A stretch of 64,000 nucleotides of DNA, from positions 3,348,001-3,412,000 of the forward strand of contig NZ_JAZHRV010000001.1 of the NCBI RefSeq assembly GCF_036924595.1. The letters run 5' to 3'. Source of the stretch: Bradyrhizobium algeriense. GTDB lineage: Bacteria; Pseudomonadota; Alphaproteobacteria; Rhizobiales; Xanthobacteraceae. Positions 1 through 9,015 of the stretch are shown one piece after another; position 1 is the stretch's first letter, and each line of letters opens with the position of its first letter. Under the pieces are notes generated by a model that did no database searches, was not told the DNA's origin, and saw nothing but the letters and a program-made list of their open reading frames with translations. Both the position numbers and the translations under genes were made by a program.

Positions 1-132
1 TACGAGAAGGTGGGCGAACTCAACGGCGCGCACTTCGAACTGGAGGACGACGGCGTGCTAGCTGGTGGCGGCACCGACGGCGGCCACCACAATGAAGCGA
101 CGGCGATGGCCAACATGGCCATGTACGGCTAA
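1..132 (+). CDS. 3' end of an unidentified protein (partial)
   Basis: The window opens inside a reading frame (frame 1) that ends at TAA 130-132 and gives 43 C-terminal residues. Codon third positions are mostly G or C, as expected of a real gene in this genome. The tail is glycine- and histidine-rich (LAGGGTDGGHHNEA) and ends in AMANMAMYG. I do not recognise the family and the N-terminus lies outside the window. A hairpin follows 26 bases after the stop, which fits a gene end. Confidence 0.5.
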   Translation, partial: YEKVGELNGAHFELEDDGVLAGGGTDGGHHNEATAMANMAMYG

Positions 133-157
133 GCCGAAAACAACAAGGCACGATCAC

Positions 158-186
158 GGACAAGGGCCGCCTCCCGGCCCTTGTCC
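158..186 (+). terminator. Terminator-like hairpin after the partial gene
   Basis: GGACAAGGGCCG (158-169) pairs perfectly with CGGCCCTTGTCC (175-186) around a 5-base loop. No T-run follows, so it may act as a transcript-end or stability hairpin rather than a strong intrinsic terminator. Confidence 0.55.
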
Positions 187-274
187 TCCAGCGTCCGGTG
201 TCGATTCAATCATCACCGGGCGCTGGACTGCGTGGATGGGTCCCACTGCTCGCGCGCCGCTGGGTATCGATCGC

Positions 275-392
275 GTAGCCGCAAGAGCGCAGCGATATGC
301 GGGAAACTTCGAAAATCCCGGATGTCGCGGAGCCTGTCATCACTGTGCGAGCGCAGTTGCGCTCGTCACTGGGCGCGCATTCGCGCGACCCG
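275..392. repeat. Dispersed repeat, family F, copy 1, in a 580-base non-coding stretch
   Basis: This block (GTAGCC, then GAGCGCAGCGATATGCGGGA, GTCGCGGAGCCTGTCATCAC, GCGCGCATTCGCGCGACCCG) recurs in diverged form near 41411-41485, 42710-42782 and 44965-45046. It lies in the non-coding stretch 187-715, where I see no gene: open frames there have no ribosome binding site and poor codon use. Part of the block is self-complementary (GGGCGCGCATTCGCGCGACCC). Confidence 0.6.
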
Positions 393-715
393 TCGTCCGG
401 CGCACGATAGCGACATTCGCTTCTCCACGTGCGCATAGCGGCTAATCCGCCGCTTCGTCCGCGGTCGAAGCGATGCCACGCGCCGCTATCTGGCGTAAGC
501 CTTGGAATTCCTTATTGGCACGACTGCGCGGCGTTACGCCGGGAACTGTTGGGTTCCATTCCCATTCGCCTCATTTTGCACGCGTTTGTTGCCTTGAAGT
601 GACAATTGCAAATCTTGGGTTGTGGCATCTTTCGAACAGGTCAAGGCCACAAGCATCGTGCGATCTCTTGGCTTTGACGGCGTTTGTGACGTGGGTTTCG
701 CAGGGGGACCATGGA

Positions 716-2914
716 ATGAACCGGTGCTTACGCTCGCTGTCTTGTTTTTTCACGGTAGCTGGGCTCGCCCTCTTCTCGACGGATGCGACCGCGCGGGCCA
801 GCCATAAGCCACACACCCAGAAGGCGCACGAAGCGACCAGGAAGTCGCACGTGAAGGAGGCTCATCCTCATCGCAGCGCTGCGTCCGGGAAACGCCGGCA
901 CGCCAAACACGCTTCCGCACAACGCAAGCCGAAGCCGTCGAAGGCTTCGCCTGCTCCCAGCGAGGCCATAGCTCCGCTGACGGGCGATCTTGCGCTGGTG
1001 AAGGAAGCCATCGATCTCGCGCGCAAGGCAAAGACCGAAGAGGCGACGGCCATAAGGAACAGGATCGCGGACCCGGCGGCGCAGAAGCTCGTCGAGTGGT
1101 TCATCCTGCGCCACCCGGCGACGACCGCGACTTTCAGCCGCTACGCGGCGTTCATCGCCGCCAAACCGGAATGGCCGAGCACCGCGTTGCTGCGCCGGCG
1201 CGCAGAGGCGCGGCTGTGGGAGCAGCGCAGCGATGCGGCGACGGTCCGCGGCTTCATTGGCGATCGACCCACAAGTGCCAAGGGCAAGTTGGCGCTGGCG
1301 CGCGTGCTGCTCGCAGAGGGTGATCGGGACGGCGCGGCTCGGCTGGCCCGCGACGCATGGCGATCGGACGAATTGTCGGAGCCCCTGGAGGCCGCAGCGC
1401 TCGAGACGTTCGGCGATCTTCTAACCCGCGACGACCACCGTGCGCGCATGGACAGGCGCATCGGCGCCAAGGACCTCGCCGGCGCGAAGCGCGCCGCGAA
1501 GCGCCTCGGCGACGACGAGCTTGCGATCGTGAAGGCCTGTGCCGCGGTCAAGGGAAAAGCGGACAAGGCGCTGGATGCGCTCGACGATGTCGCAGCCGAG
1601 GCACGGCAGGATCTCGGCTACACCCTTTGCCGGATCCAGTGGATGCTCGCTCAAAACCGCATTGACGATGCGGCCCGCCTGATGCTGGCCGCGGCACCAG
1701 AGACCATGGCGCTGCAGGACACCGATCAATGGTGGCGCGAGCGGCGCATGCTCGCCCGCAAGCTGCTTGATCAGGACAAGTTCCAGACCGCCTACGATGT
1801 GGTCCGTCCCGCCGCCGCGCCGGACAATGAATATTACCGCGCCGATGTCCACTTCATGTGCGGCTGGATCGCCTTGCGCTATCTCGACGATCCCGCCACC
1901 GCCGCCCGGCATTTCGCCCACATCGATGAGGGACAGGCCAATCCGATCGTGCTGGCACGGGCCAACTACTGGCGCGGACGCGCGGCCGAAGCCCTTGGCC
2001 AGACGGATGCGATGCGTGCGAGCTATGAAGCGGCCGCCCGCTACCCGACCGCCTATTACGGCCAGCTCGCGCGCGCCAGGCTTGGCCGCGGCCAGATCGA
2101 ACTGCGCGCGCCCTCGCCCGTTCTCGCGTCCGCCGATGCTTCGGCCACGGACGAACGCGTGCGCGCCGCCGACATGCTCTACGAGATCGGCGAACGCGAT
2201 ATCGTGCTCTATTTTGCCGCCGATCTCGGCGAACAAAGCTCTGATGTTGCTCTGCTCGAAGCGCTCGGCGAACTCACCGGCCGCCGCAACGACGCCCGCG
2301 CGATGCTGCAGGTCGGAAAGCCCTCGCTCGGCCGCGGACTGCCGCTCGACCATTATGCCTTTCCCACCATCGGCATTCCGCCGCACCGCCAGCTCGCCCC
2401 CGAAATCGAGCACAGCATGATTTATTCGGTGGCGCGCACGGAGAGCGCGTTCGACCAGCGCGACAAGTCTGCGGCGGATGCGGTCGGCCTGATGCAGGTG
2501 ACGCCGGAAGCGGGACGCGATACCGCCAAGCGCTTTGGCATCAGCTATGACTGGGACCGCATGGTTTCCGACCCGGTCTACAACACGCAAATGGGCGCCG
2601 CCGAACTGAGCGCGCTGCTGAGCGAATACAAGGGCAATCACATCATGACCTTTGCCGGCTACAACGCCGGCCGGGGCCGGGTGCGGGACTGGGTCAAGGC
2701 CCATGGCGATCCGCGTGACCCCACGGTCGACGCGGTCGACTGGGTCGAGCGGATTCCGTTTTCCGAAACGCGAAACTACGTCCAGCGCGTGATTGAGAAT
2801 TTGGCGGTCTACCGCGTGCGGTTTGACAACGACCCCGCGGTGACGTCGAAGGTCGACCAGCGCGTCGTGACGCAGGAGGTGAATGCGGCGCCGCTGCCGG
2901 CCGCCGGCCGGTGA
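716..2914 (+). CDS. slt: Soluble lytic murein transglycosylase (SLT family)
   Basis: Predicted periplasmic enzyme that cleaves the MurNAc-GlcNAc bond of peptidoglycan, forming 1,6-anhydro-muropeptides. The 732-residue protein starts with a signal peptide (about residues 1-28, hydrophobic CFFTVAGLALFS), followed by a Lys/His-rich linker, a long alpha-helical superhelix region of the Slt70 type, and a C-terminal SLT domain. The domain carries RTESAFD with the expected catalytic Glu576, then GLMQVTPEAG and FAGYNAGRGRV. The frame is open from 473, but ATG 716 is chosen because AGGGGG (703-708) lies 7 bases upstream and the signal peptide begins there. It stands alone on this strand, followed by a convergent small gene. 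Confidence 0.93.
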   Translation: MNRCLRSLSCFFTVAGLALFSTDATARASHKPHTQKAHEATRKSHVKEAHPHRSAASGKRRHAKHASAQRKPKPSKASPAPSEAIAPLTGDLALVKEAIDLARKAKTEEATAIRNRIADPAAQKLVEWFILRHPATTATFSRYAAFIAAKPEWPSTALLRRRAEARLWEQRSDAATVRGFIGDRPTSAKGKLALARVLLAEGDRDGAARLARDAWRSDELSEPLEAAALETFGDLLTRDDHRARMDRRIGAKDLAGAKRAAKRLGDDELAIVKACAAVKGKADKALDALDDVAAEARQDLGYTLCRIQWMLAQNRIDDAARLMLAAAPETMALQDTDQWWRERRMLARKLLDQDKFQTAYDVVRPAAAPDNEYYRADVHFMCGWIALRYLDDPATAARHFAHIDEGQANPIVLARANYWRGRAAEALGQTDAMRASYEAAARYPTAYYGQLARARLGRGQIELRAPSPVLASADASATDERVRAADMLYEIGERDIVLYFAADLGEQSSDVALLEALGELTGRRNDARAMLQVGKPSLGRGLPLDHYAFPTIGIPPHRQLAPEIEHSMIYSVARTESAFDQRDKSAADAVGLMQVTPEAGRDTAKRFGISYDWDRMVSDPVYNTQMGAAELSALLSEYKGNHIMTFAGYNAGRGRVRDWVKAHGDPRDPTVDAVDWVERIPFSETRNYVQRVIENLAVYRVRFDNDPAVTSKVDQRVVTQEVNAAPLPAAGR

Positions 2915-2970
2915 AGTTGTGACGGGGCAGCCACGATTGGTCGCCGCACACTCACCGATCCATCTTCACA

Positions 2971-3135
2971 CTATTTCTTTCCGGGCGCGACCGGCGCAAG
3001 GTCAGCATCGTTGGTCACTTCTTTAACCCCGCCCAATTGCCCGCCGGTGAGAATGAATGCCGCGGCAGCCACTGCGATGATTCCGCCGAGAATGAGCCCG
3101 ATTGTGCCCTTCCGTCGGTTGTCATTGTCAGCCAT
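2971..3135 (-). CDS. Small single-pass membrane protein, 54 residues
   Basis: The ORF begins MADNDNRRKGTIGLILGG and ends VAPGKK. It has a short charged N-terminus, one strong transmembrane helix (about residues 11-30, IGLILGGIIAVAAAAFIL) and a polar tail. Codon third positions are GC-rich and the hydrophobic layout is typical of the small conserved membrane proteins of Bradyrhizobium. No function can be assigned. The start is the only ATG giving the complete charged-helix-polar layout. Confidence 0.6.
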   Translation of the reverse strand: MADNDNRRKGTIGLILGGIIAVAAAAFILTGGQLGGVKEVTNDADLAPVAPGKK

Positions 3136-3231
3136 TGTGCGCTCCGTATACGTGTAAGAGCGCTAACGTCCGTGCTAACGGTAGGTTCCCGGTCCCCGGT
3201 CTTGCACATTCGTCCGCGTGCGCATCCGGGG

Positions 3232-4200
3232 CTAGTCCACCTTGACGTTGGCGGCCTTGATCATCGGCCACCATTTTTCGATCTCGGTCTTCTGCCAGGC
3301 GCCGAGCGCTTCGGGCGTGAGCTTGTCCTTCGGCGGCATCTGCAGACCGAGGTTTTCGAGCTGCTTGCGCACGGCCGGATCATTCAGGGCGTCAACTGCC
3401 GCGACATTCAGCTTTGCGACGACGTCCTTTGGCGTGCCCTTGGGCACCCAAAGGCCGGACCACAGCGTCATGTGGAATCCGGGCAACCCCGCCTCGTCGA
3501 CGGTCGGAATGTCGGAGGCGGATTCCACGCGCTTGCTGTCGGTGATGGCATAGGCGCGGATGTTGCCGGCGCGCACCTGCCCGATCGAGTTCGAAGTCTG
3601 GTCGACGATCAAATCGATCTGGCCGGCGACGAGATCGTTCATTGCGGGGCCGGTGCCGCGATATGGCACGTATTGCAGTTTGACGCCGGCGACGTTCTCG
3701 AAATAGAGCCCGGCGATGTGGCTTCCGGAGCCCGCGCCCGCGGTACCGGCCGTCGGCGGCGCTGGCTGCGCCTTCAGCCAAGCGATGAATTCCTTCAGCG
3801 ATTTCGCCGGGACCGCGTTCTTGCTGACGATGATCATCGGGTTGCTCGGCAGCAACGCGACCGGTTCGAGATCGGTGACGAGATCGTAGCCGAGCTTGTA
3901 GATCGCGCCGTTGGCAACGTGGGTGCCGAGATGGCCGAAACTGATCGCGTAACCGTCAGGCGGCGAGCGTACCGCACGGCCGACCCCAACCGATCCGCCC
4001 GCCCCTGTCACGTTCTCGACCAGGACCTGCTCGCCGAGCGTGGCCTTCATGCGCTCGGCGAGAATCCGCGCCATCGCATCCGACGGGCCGCCGGCGGAGA
4101 ACGGCACAATGATGGTGATGGGACGCGATGGAAAGTTTTGCGCGGCCGCGGCGCCGCCGAATGCCAACACTGCAATCGCGGCCAGAATGATCTTTCGCAT
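3232..4200 (-). CDS. Tripartite tricarboxylate transporter (TTT) substrate-binding protein, Bug family
   Basis: Predicted periplasmic binding protein of 322 residues for a carboxylate or other small ligand. It has a cleavable signal peptide (MRKIILAAIAVLAFGGAAAAQ) and the Bug fold hallmarks: PITIIVPFSAGGPSDAMAR near the N-terminus, VENVTGAGGSVG, and VPYRGTGPAMNDLVAGQID in the middle. The tctA/tctB membrane components are not adjacent, which is usual for Bug proteins. It lies 33 bases downstream of the threonine-synthase-like gene in the same direction, so co-transcription is plausible. The ligand is unknown. Confidence 0.9.
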   Translation of the reverse strand: MRKIILAAIAVLAFGGAAAAQNFPSRPITIIVPFSAGGPSDAMARILAERMKATLGEQVLVENVTGAGGSVGVGRAVRSPPDGYAISFGHLGTHVANGAIYKLGYDLVTDLEPVALLPSNPMIIVSKNAVPAKSLKEFIAWLKAQPAPPTAGTAGAGSGSHIAGLYFENVAGVKLQYVPYRGTGPAMNDLVAGQIDLIVDQTSNSIGQVRAGNIRAYAITDSKRVESASDIPTVDEAGLPGFHMTLWSGLWVPKGTPKDVVAKLNVAAVDALNDPAVRKQLENLGLQMPPKDKLTPEALGAWQKTEIEKWWPMIKAANVKVD

Positions 4201-4233
4201 CTCATGCTCCCATCACATCCCGCCGCGCGACAG

Positions 4234-5475
4234 TCAGAGCTTTGCGTAGTCGATCGGCTTGTGTCGATCGAGCGTACGCGTGACCGGCGGCAGCGGATAT
4301 TTAAGCCCTGTCGCGCAATTGAACAGCATGACACGATCGTTTTTCGTCACGCGGCCGTCGGCAAGGCTTTGCTGGTAAGCAGCATACGTCGCCGCCCCTT
4401 CCGGACACAACAGCAGGCCTTCCTCGCGCGCCACTTCGTTGAGCGCAGCAGAAATCTTCTCATCCGGGACCGCAATCGCAAATCCCTTGCTCTCACGGAC
4501 CGCGCGCAGGATAAGAAAATCTCCGACCGCCTGCGGCACGCGAATGCCTGATGCGATGGTGTGGGCATCTTCCCAGCGCGGCGCGTGCTCGGTGCCGTTC
4601 TCGAAGGCGCGCACCATCGGCGCGCAGCCCGACGCCTGCACCGCCACCATCCGCGGCCGCTTCGCGCCGATGAAGCCGATCGCCTCCAGCTCGGCAAAAG
4701 CCTTCCACATGCCGATCAAACCAGTACCGCCGCCGGTCGGATAGAAGATCACGTCGGGCACCTCCCAGCCGAGCTGTTCGGCGAGCTCCAGACCCATCGT
4801 CTTCTTGCCTTCGATCCGGTACGGTTCCTTCAGCGTCGAGGTATCGAACCAGCCGGCCTTTGCTTTGCCCTCGCCGACGATCTTGCCGCAATCATCGATC
4901 AGGCCGTTGACACGGTAGACGGTGGCGCCCTGCAGCTCGATCTCGCTGACGTTCACTTCCGGCGTATCGGCCGGGCAGAAGATCGTGGTCTTGATGCCGC
5001 AGGAGGTCGCGTAGGCCGCCAGCGCCGCGCCGGCATTGCCGTTGGTCGGCATCGCCATGTGCCTGATGCCGAGCGCCTTGCCCATCGACACCGCCATCAC
5101 CAGGCCGCGGGCCTTGAACGAGCCGGTGGGAAGGCGCCCCTCATCCTTGACGATGATCTCAGCCCCACCGAGCTTCTTTGCAAGCTTCGGCAGACGAATG
5201 AGCGGCGTCATGACTTCGCCGAGGCTGACGATGTCAGAAACTTTTCGGACCGGCAGCAGCTCGCGGTAGCGCCACATATCGGCGGGGCGCTGTGCAAGCG
5301 CGTCCTTGGTCAGCGCCGTCTTCACGCCCGCAAGGTCATAGCGCACCAGGAGCGGCTTGCCGACCTTGGACAGGTTATGAATCTGGTCGGCGGCATAGTG
5401 ATCGCCCTCCATCGCGCATTCGAGATGGGTCACGAACGTCGGACGTTCGATGGTCAGATTGTCATTGTCTTTCAC
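4234..5475 (-). CDS. thrC: Threonine synthase family PLP enzyme
   Basis: A 413-residue fold-type II PLP enzyme, probably converting O-phosphohomoserine to threonine. LPTGSFKARG holds the likely Schiff-base lysine (Lys121), PTNGNAGAALAAYA is the substrate/phosphate loop, and YPTGGGTGLIGMWKAF is the glycine-rich loop that binds PLP phosphate. The N-terminus (THLECAMEGDHY) resembles the short cap of the thermophile/plant-type enzymes. The pairing with a Bug protein downstream leaves open a catabolic ammonia-lyase or related role, since this fold is shared with threonine dehydratases. ATG 5475 is the first start after the upstream lpdA stop. Confidence 0.75.
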   Translation of the reverse strand: MKDNDNLTIERPTFVTHLECAMEGDHYAADQIHNLSKVGKPLLVRYDLAGVKTALTKDALAQRPADMWRYRELLPVRKVSDIVSLGEVMTPLIRLPKLAKKLGGAEIIVKDEGRLPTGSFKARGLVMAVSMGKALGIRHMAMPTNGNAGAALAAYATSCGIKTTIFCPADTPEVNVSEIELQGATVYRVNGLIDDCGKIVGEGKAKAGWFDTSTLKEPYRIEGKKTMGLELAEQLGWEVPDVIFYPTGGGTGLIGMWKAFAELEAIGFIGAKRPRMVAVQASGCAPMVRAFENGTEHAPRWEDAHTIASGIRVPQAVGDFLILRAVRESKGFAIAVPDEKISAALNEVAREEGLLLCPEGAATYAAYQQSLADGRVTKNDRVMLFNCATGLKYPLPPVTRTLDRHKPIDYAKL

Positions 5476-5522
5476 GGATTGCTCTTTCGTTTCTTGTTGG
5501 GCGCGACCGGTGGGACCACGCC

Positions 5523-6941
5523 TTACATGTTCAGCACGCGTCCATAAGCGTCCAGCACGGCTTCCTTCATCATCTCCGACAGCGTCGGATGCGGGAATAC
5601 CGTGTGCATCAGCTCTTCTTCCGTCGTCTCCAGGTTCATGGCGACCACGTAGCCCTGGATAAGCTCGGTCACTTCGGCGCCGATCATGTGCGCGCCGAGC
5701 AGTTGCCCGGTCTTGTTGTCGAAGATCACCTTGATCAGGCCCTGATCCTCGCCGAGCGCAATCGCCTTGCCGTTGCCGACGAACGGGAAGCGGCCGACGC
5801 GGATTTCGCGGCCGCCCTCTTTCGCTCTCTCTTCAGTCAGGCCGACGGAAGCGATCTGCGGGTGGCAATAGGTGCAGCCCGGAATGAGGTTCTTGTCCAT
5901 GGCATGCGGATGAAGGCCCTTGATCGCCTCGACGCAGACCACGCCTTCATGCTCGGCCTTGTGCGCCAGCATCGGCGGCCCCGCGACGTCGCCGATGGCG
6001 TAAATGCCGGGCACGCTGGTCTTGCCGTAGCCGTCGATCACGACGCAGCCGCGATCGGTCTTGACGCCGAGCTTCTCCAGCCCAAGGCCTTCGATGTTGC
6101 CGACCACGCCGACCGCAGAAATCACGCGCTCGAACTCGACCGTTTGGGGCTTCTTGCCGTCGTCGATGGTGGCGACGACACTGTCGGCCTTCTTCTCCAG
6201 TTTTGTGACTTTGGTGTTGCTGAGGATCTTGATCCCCTGCTTCTCGAACCGTTTGCGGGCGAGGCCGGCGATCTCGTCGTCCTCGACGGGGAGGATCTGC
6301 GGCAGCACCTCGACCACGGTGACGTCGGCACCCATGGTGTGGAAGAACGAGGCGAACTCGATGCCGATCGCGCCGGAACCCACCACCAGCAGCGACTTCG
6401 GCATCCGCTCCGGCACCATCGCCTCGAAATAGGTCCAGACCAGTTTCTTGTCCGGCTCGAGCCCCGGCAGTACGCGCGGCCGCGCGCCGGTCGCGAGGAT
6501 GATGTGTTTGGCTTGATACGCCCCCTCGCCCAGCGCGCCCTTCGGCGCCTCGACATCGGACTTCTTCACCGTGATCTTGCCCGGCGCGTCGATCGAGGCA
6601 TCGCCCCAGATCACCGTCACCTTGTTCTTCTTCATCAGGAAGCCAACGCCGTCATTGAGGCGTTTTGAGACGCCACGCGAGCGCGCCACGACGGCCTTAG
6701 GATCGAACGAGACCTTTTCGGCGGAGAGCCCGTAATCCTTGGCGTGCTGCATGTAATGGTAGATCTCAGCCGAGCGTAAGAGCGCCTTGGTCGGGATGCA
6801 GCCCCAGTTCAGGCAGATGCCGCCGAGATAGGACTTTTCGATGATCGCCGTCTTGAAGCCGAGCTGGGCTGCACGGATCGCGGTGACGTAGCCGCCGGGG
6901 CCGGAGCCGATAATGATGACGTCGAAGGATGTGTCAGGCAT
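5523..6941 (-). CDS. lpdA: Dihydrolipoyl dehydrogenase (E3 of pyruvate dehydrogenase)
   Basis: Flavoprotein that reoxidises dihydrolipoyl groups of the E2 core, passing electrons to NAD+. The 472 residues show the FAD dinucleotide motif IIGSGPGGYVTAIRAAQLG near the N-terminus, the redox disulfide in GGICLNWGCIPTKALL (Cys43 and Cys48), the NAD-binding motif VVGSGAIGIEFASF and the C-terminal FPHPTLSEMM with the catalytic His-Glu pair. It is the last gene of the pdh cluster. Its start overlaps the stop of the upstream membrane-protein gene by 8 bases, suggesting translational coupling. Confidence 0.95.
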   Translation of the reverse strand: MPDTSFDVIIIGSGPGGYVTAIRAAQLGFKTAIIEKSYLGGICLNWGCIPTKALLRSAEIYHYMQHAKDYGLSAEKVSFDPKAVVARSRGVSKRLNDGVGFLMKKNKVTVIWGDASIDAPGKITVKKSDVEAPKGALGEGAYQAKHIILATGARPRVLPGLEPDKKLVWTYFEAMVPERMPKSLLVVGSGAIGIEFASFFHTMGADVTVVEVLPQILPVEDDEIAGLARKRFEKQGIKILSNTKVTKLEKKADSVVATIDDGKKPQTVEFERVISAVGVVGNIEGLGLEKLGVKTDRGCVVIDGYGKTSVPGIYAIGDVAGPPMLAHKAEHEGVVCVEAIKGLHPHAMDKNLIPGCTYCHPQIASVGLTEERAKEGGREIRVGRFPFVGNGKAIALGEDQGLIKVIFDNKTGQLLGAHMIGAEVTELIQGYVVAMNLETTEEELMHTVFPHPTLSEMMKEAVLDAYGRVLNM

Positions 6942-7344
6942 GCGATACCGACTCCTTAATCACGCGCGGTCTGAGCGCGGCATAGACGAGGTGGTGTGCC
7001 AGCGCTGCCGTCACACCGGCCCAAACGATACTGATCAATAGATAGTGGTCGCCACTGATCATCGAATTTTTGAACAGGAAACCGATACCGAGCACGATCG
7101 ATGACACAAGCAGAATAACGATGGCGAGTATCCGGGCTCTTAGCGCGGCGAAATAGACAAGCATGAGAATTAAGGCAAATGGCCCGATAAACATCATGTA
7201 GATTATGGCGAACTCAAAAGCCTTGAATTCAAACCTGAAGCCCGATCGCAAATCGCCGGAGATGCCCAAAAGGAAGGCGAAGCAGCCATAGAGTGCGCAG
7301 CTATATACGACCAACGCTATCACGTGAGCCGAGGCGAGACGCAT
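6934..7344 (-). CDS. Unidentified four-helix membrane protein inside the pdh cluster
   Basis: A 136-residue protein with about four hydrophobic helices (VIALVVYSCALYGCFAFLL, FAIIYMMFIGPFALILMLVYFA, ILAIVILLVSSIVLGIGFLF, LISIVWAGVTAALAHHLVYA). I do not recognise the family. It begins 4 bases after the pdhC stop and overlaps the lpdA start by 8 bases, so it is translated as part of the operon. Its DNA is visibly more A/T-rich than the flanking pdh genes, which suggests late arrival or weak codon selection. Confidence 0.7.
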   Translation of the reverse strand: MRLASAHVIALVVYSCALYGCFAFLLGISGDLRSGFRFEFKAFEFAIIYMMFIGPFALILMLVYFAALRARILAIVILLVSSIVLGIGFLFKNSMISGDHYLLISIVWAGVTAALAHHLVYAALRPRVIKESVSHA

Positions 7345-7348
7345 CGCC

Positions 7349-8701
7349 TCATACCATCATCATCACGGGGTTTTCGATCAACTGCTTGAACGCCCCGATC
7401 AGCTCGGCGCCGAGCGCGCCGTCGATGGCGCGGTGATCGCAGGACAGCGTGACGCTCATCATCTGCGCGATCTCGATCTTGCCCGCGCGGACTACCGGGC
7501 GCTCCTCGCTGGTGCCGACGGCGAGGATCGTCGCATGCGGCGGATTGATCACGGCGGTGAAGTGATTGATGCCGTACATGCCGAGGTTCGACACCGCCGT
7601 GGTGCCGCCCTGATATTCTTCCGGCTTCAGTTTTCGCGCCCGCGCGCGGGCCGCATAATCCTTCATCTCGGCGGATATTGCCGACAGCGTCTTGGTCTCC
7701 GCCTTGCGGATGATCGGTGTGATCAGGCCGCCCGGCATGGCGACCGCCACGCCGATGTCGGAATGCTTGTGCTTGAGCATGCCGCCTTCGGTCCAGCTCA
7801 CATTGCAATTCGGAATTTTTTGCAGCGCGACCGCCATCGCCTTGATGACGAAATCGTTGACCGAGAGCTTGTAGAGCGGCTTCTTTTCCTTGTCCTTGGG
7901 CGCGGCGGCGTTGATCTCCTCGCGCGCGACCAGGAGCTTGCCGATGTCGCAGTCCATCGTCAGGTAGAACACCGGCACGGTCTGCACCGAGGCGGTGAGG
8001 CGCTGCGCGATGGTGCGGCGCATGCCGTCATGCGGCACCACCTCGTAGGAGCCTTCCTCGAACAAAGCCAGGATCTGCTTGTCCGACATCCCGGGCGCGA
8101 GGCTCGGACCCGCCGCGGGCGCGGCGGCCGGGGCCTTCAGGCCCTTGCCGGATTTCGCGCCCTCGACGTCGCGGGCGACGACGCGGCCATGCGGGCCGGA
8201 GCCGTTGATGCGCGAAAGGTCAATGCCGGCGTCCTTGGCGAGGCGGCGCGCCAAAGGCGACGAGAAGATGCGGGCGTGGCCATTGCCTTGCGAAGCGGAG
8301 GCCGCCGCCTGCGGCGCCGCAGCCTGCGTCGGCCCGGTTGCCGCGGGTTTTGGCGCGGGCGCGGCGGCAGCTGCCGGCGCCGGTTTTGCGGCGGGCGCTT
8401 CGGCGGCCTTTGGTGCCGGCGCGGCCCCTGCTCCGGCGCTTGCCGCCTTCACGTCCTCGCCGTCACCGGCCAGGACCGCGATGATATCGTTGACCGGAAC
8501 GTCCTGGGTCCCTTCAGGCACCAGAATCTTCGCAATCGTACCCTCATCGACCGCCTCGACTTCCATCGTCGCCTTGTCGGTCTCGATCTCGGCGATCACG
8601 TCGCCGGACTTGACCTTGTCGCCCTCTTTCTTGAGCCACTTGGCAAGGTTGCCCTTTTCCATCGTGGGCGACAGCGCGGGCATCAAAATGTTGATCGGCA
8701 T
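7349..8701 (-). CDS. pdhC: Dihydrolipoamide acetyltransferase (E2 of pyruvate dehydrogenase)
   Basis: E2 core subunit transferring acetyl groups from lipoyl arms to CoA. The 450 residues comprise one lipoyl domain (residues 1-80, with lipoyl-lysine 43 in [10 protein letters not shown]), an Ala/Pro-rich flexible linker, a peripheral-subunit-binding domain ([20 protein letters not shown], then [11 protein letters not shown]) and the catalytic domain ending with [15 protein letters not shown], which carries the HxxxDG active site. ATG 8701 is chosen because the lipoyl domain starts exactly there; the frame is open upstream but that part overlaps the DUF5076 gene. It starts 2 bases after that gene's stop. 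Confidence 0.95.
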   Translation of the reverse strand: MPINILMPALSPTMEKGNLAKWLKKEGDKVKSGDVIAEIETDKATMEVEAVDEGTIAKILVPEGTQDVPVNDIIAVLAGDGEDVKAASAGAGAAPAPKAAEAPAAKPAPAAAAAPAPKPAATGPTQAAAPQAAASASQGNGHARIFSSPLARRLAKDAGIDLSRINGSGPHGRVVARDVEGAKSGKGLKAPAAAPAAGPSLAPGMSDKQILALFEEGSYEVVPHDGMRRTIAQRLTASVQTVPVFYLTMDCDIGKLLVAREEINAAAPKDKEKKPLYKLSVNDFVIKAMAVALQKIPNCNVSWTEGGMLKHKHSDIGVAVAMPGGLITPIIRKAETKTLSAISAEMKDYAARARARKLKPEEYQGGTTAVSNLGMYGINHFTAVINPPHATILAVGTSEERPVVRAGKIEIAQMMSVTLSCDHRAIDGALGAELIGAFKQLIENPVMMMV

Positions 8702-8703
8702 TG

Positions 8704-9009
8704 TCAGTGACCCTGTTGCGACCGGGGCATGGTTGAGCCCATATCGGTCGGCCGGTTGATTTCGGCTTCGAACATGTCGACGATACGCGTCAGCGCCTCG
8801 TCTTCGGTGTAGCCGCTCTCGCGGGCATAGGCGCGGGCAGCGTGGCGCGCGATATCGACCAGAAGCATGCCCCACATGTCAGGCTCCTCGAATGCGCGCT
8901 GGAACGCGATCGAGAGCCCGCCGTCGACCACGAAGGCGCGCAGCACTTCGACGGCATCCTCGCGGCCGATGACGTCGGGCGGCAACGGCTGTTCGTTGGG
9001 ACCGGCCAT
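8704..9009 (-). CDS. DUF5076-type small protein in the pdh operon
   Basis: A 101-residue soluble, acidic, mostly helical protein ([23 protein letters not shown]...). The family appears as a companion of pyruvate dehydrogenase genes in Bradyrhizobium-type genomes and is known to me only as DUF5076; its function is not established. It is packed between pdhB (6-base gap) and pdhC (2-base gap), so its product is probably made together with E1 and E2, and an accessory or regulatory role in the complex is a reasonable inference only. Confidence 0.8.
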   Translation of the reverse strand: MAGPNEQPLPPDVIGREDAVEVLRAFVVDGGLSIAFQRAFEEPDMWGMLLVDIARHAARAYARESGYTEDEALTRIVDMFEAEINRPTDMGSTMPRSQQGH

Positions 9010-9015
9010 ATCGAC

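Noticed and set aside
1421..2704. 427-residue open frame opposite the lytic transglycosylase gene
   Set aside because: It is the antisense shadow of a high-GC gene; composition is Arg/Ala/Gly-rich with no domain, while the sense frame encodes a clear SLT protein.
3037..4551. 504-residue plus-strand open frame
   Set aside because: It spans and opposes the Bug binding protein, whose motifs and signal peptide are clear; no ribosome site or family.
5292..6668. 458-residue plus-strand open frame
   Set aside because: Antisense shadow of lpdA; no motif, poor codon pattern.
7433..8710. 425-residue plus-strand open frame
   Set aside because: Antisense shadow of pdhC, low-complexity His/Arg/Asp composition.
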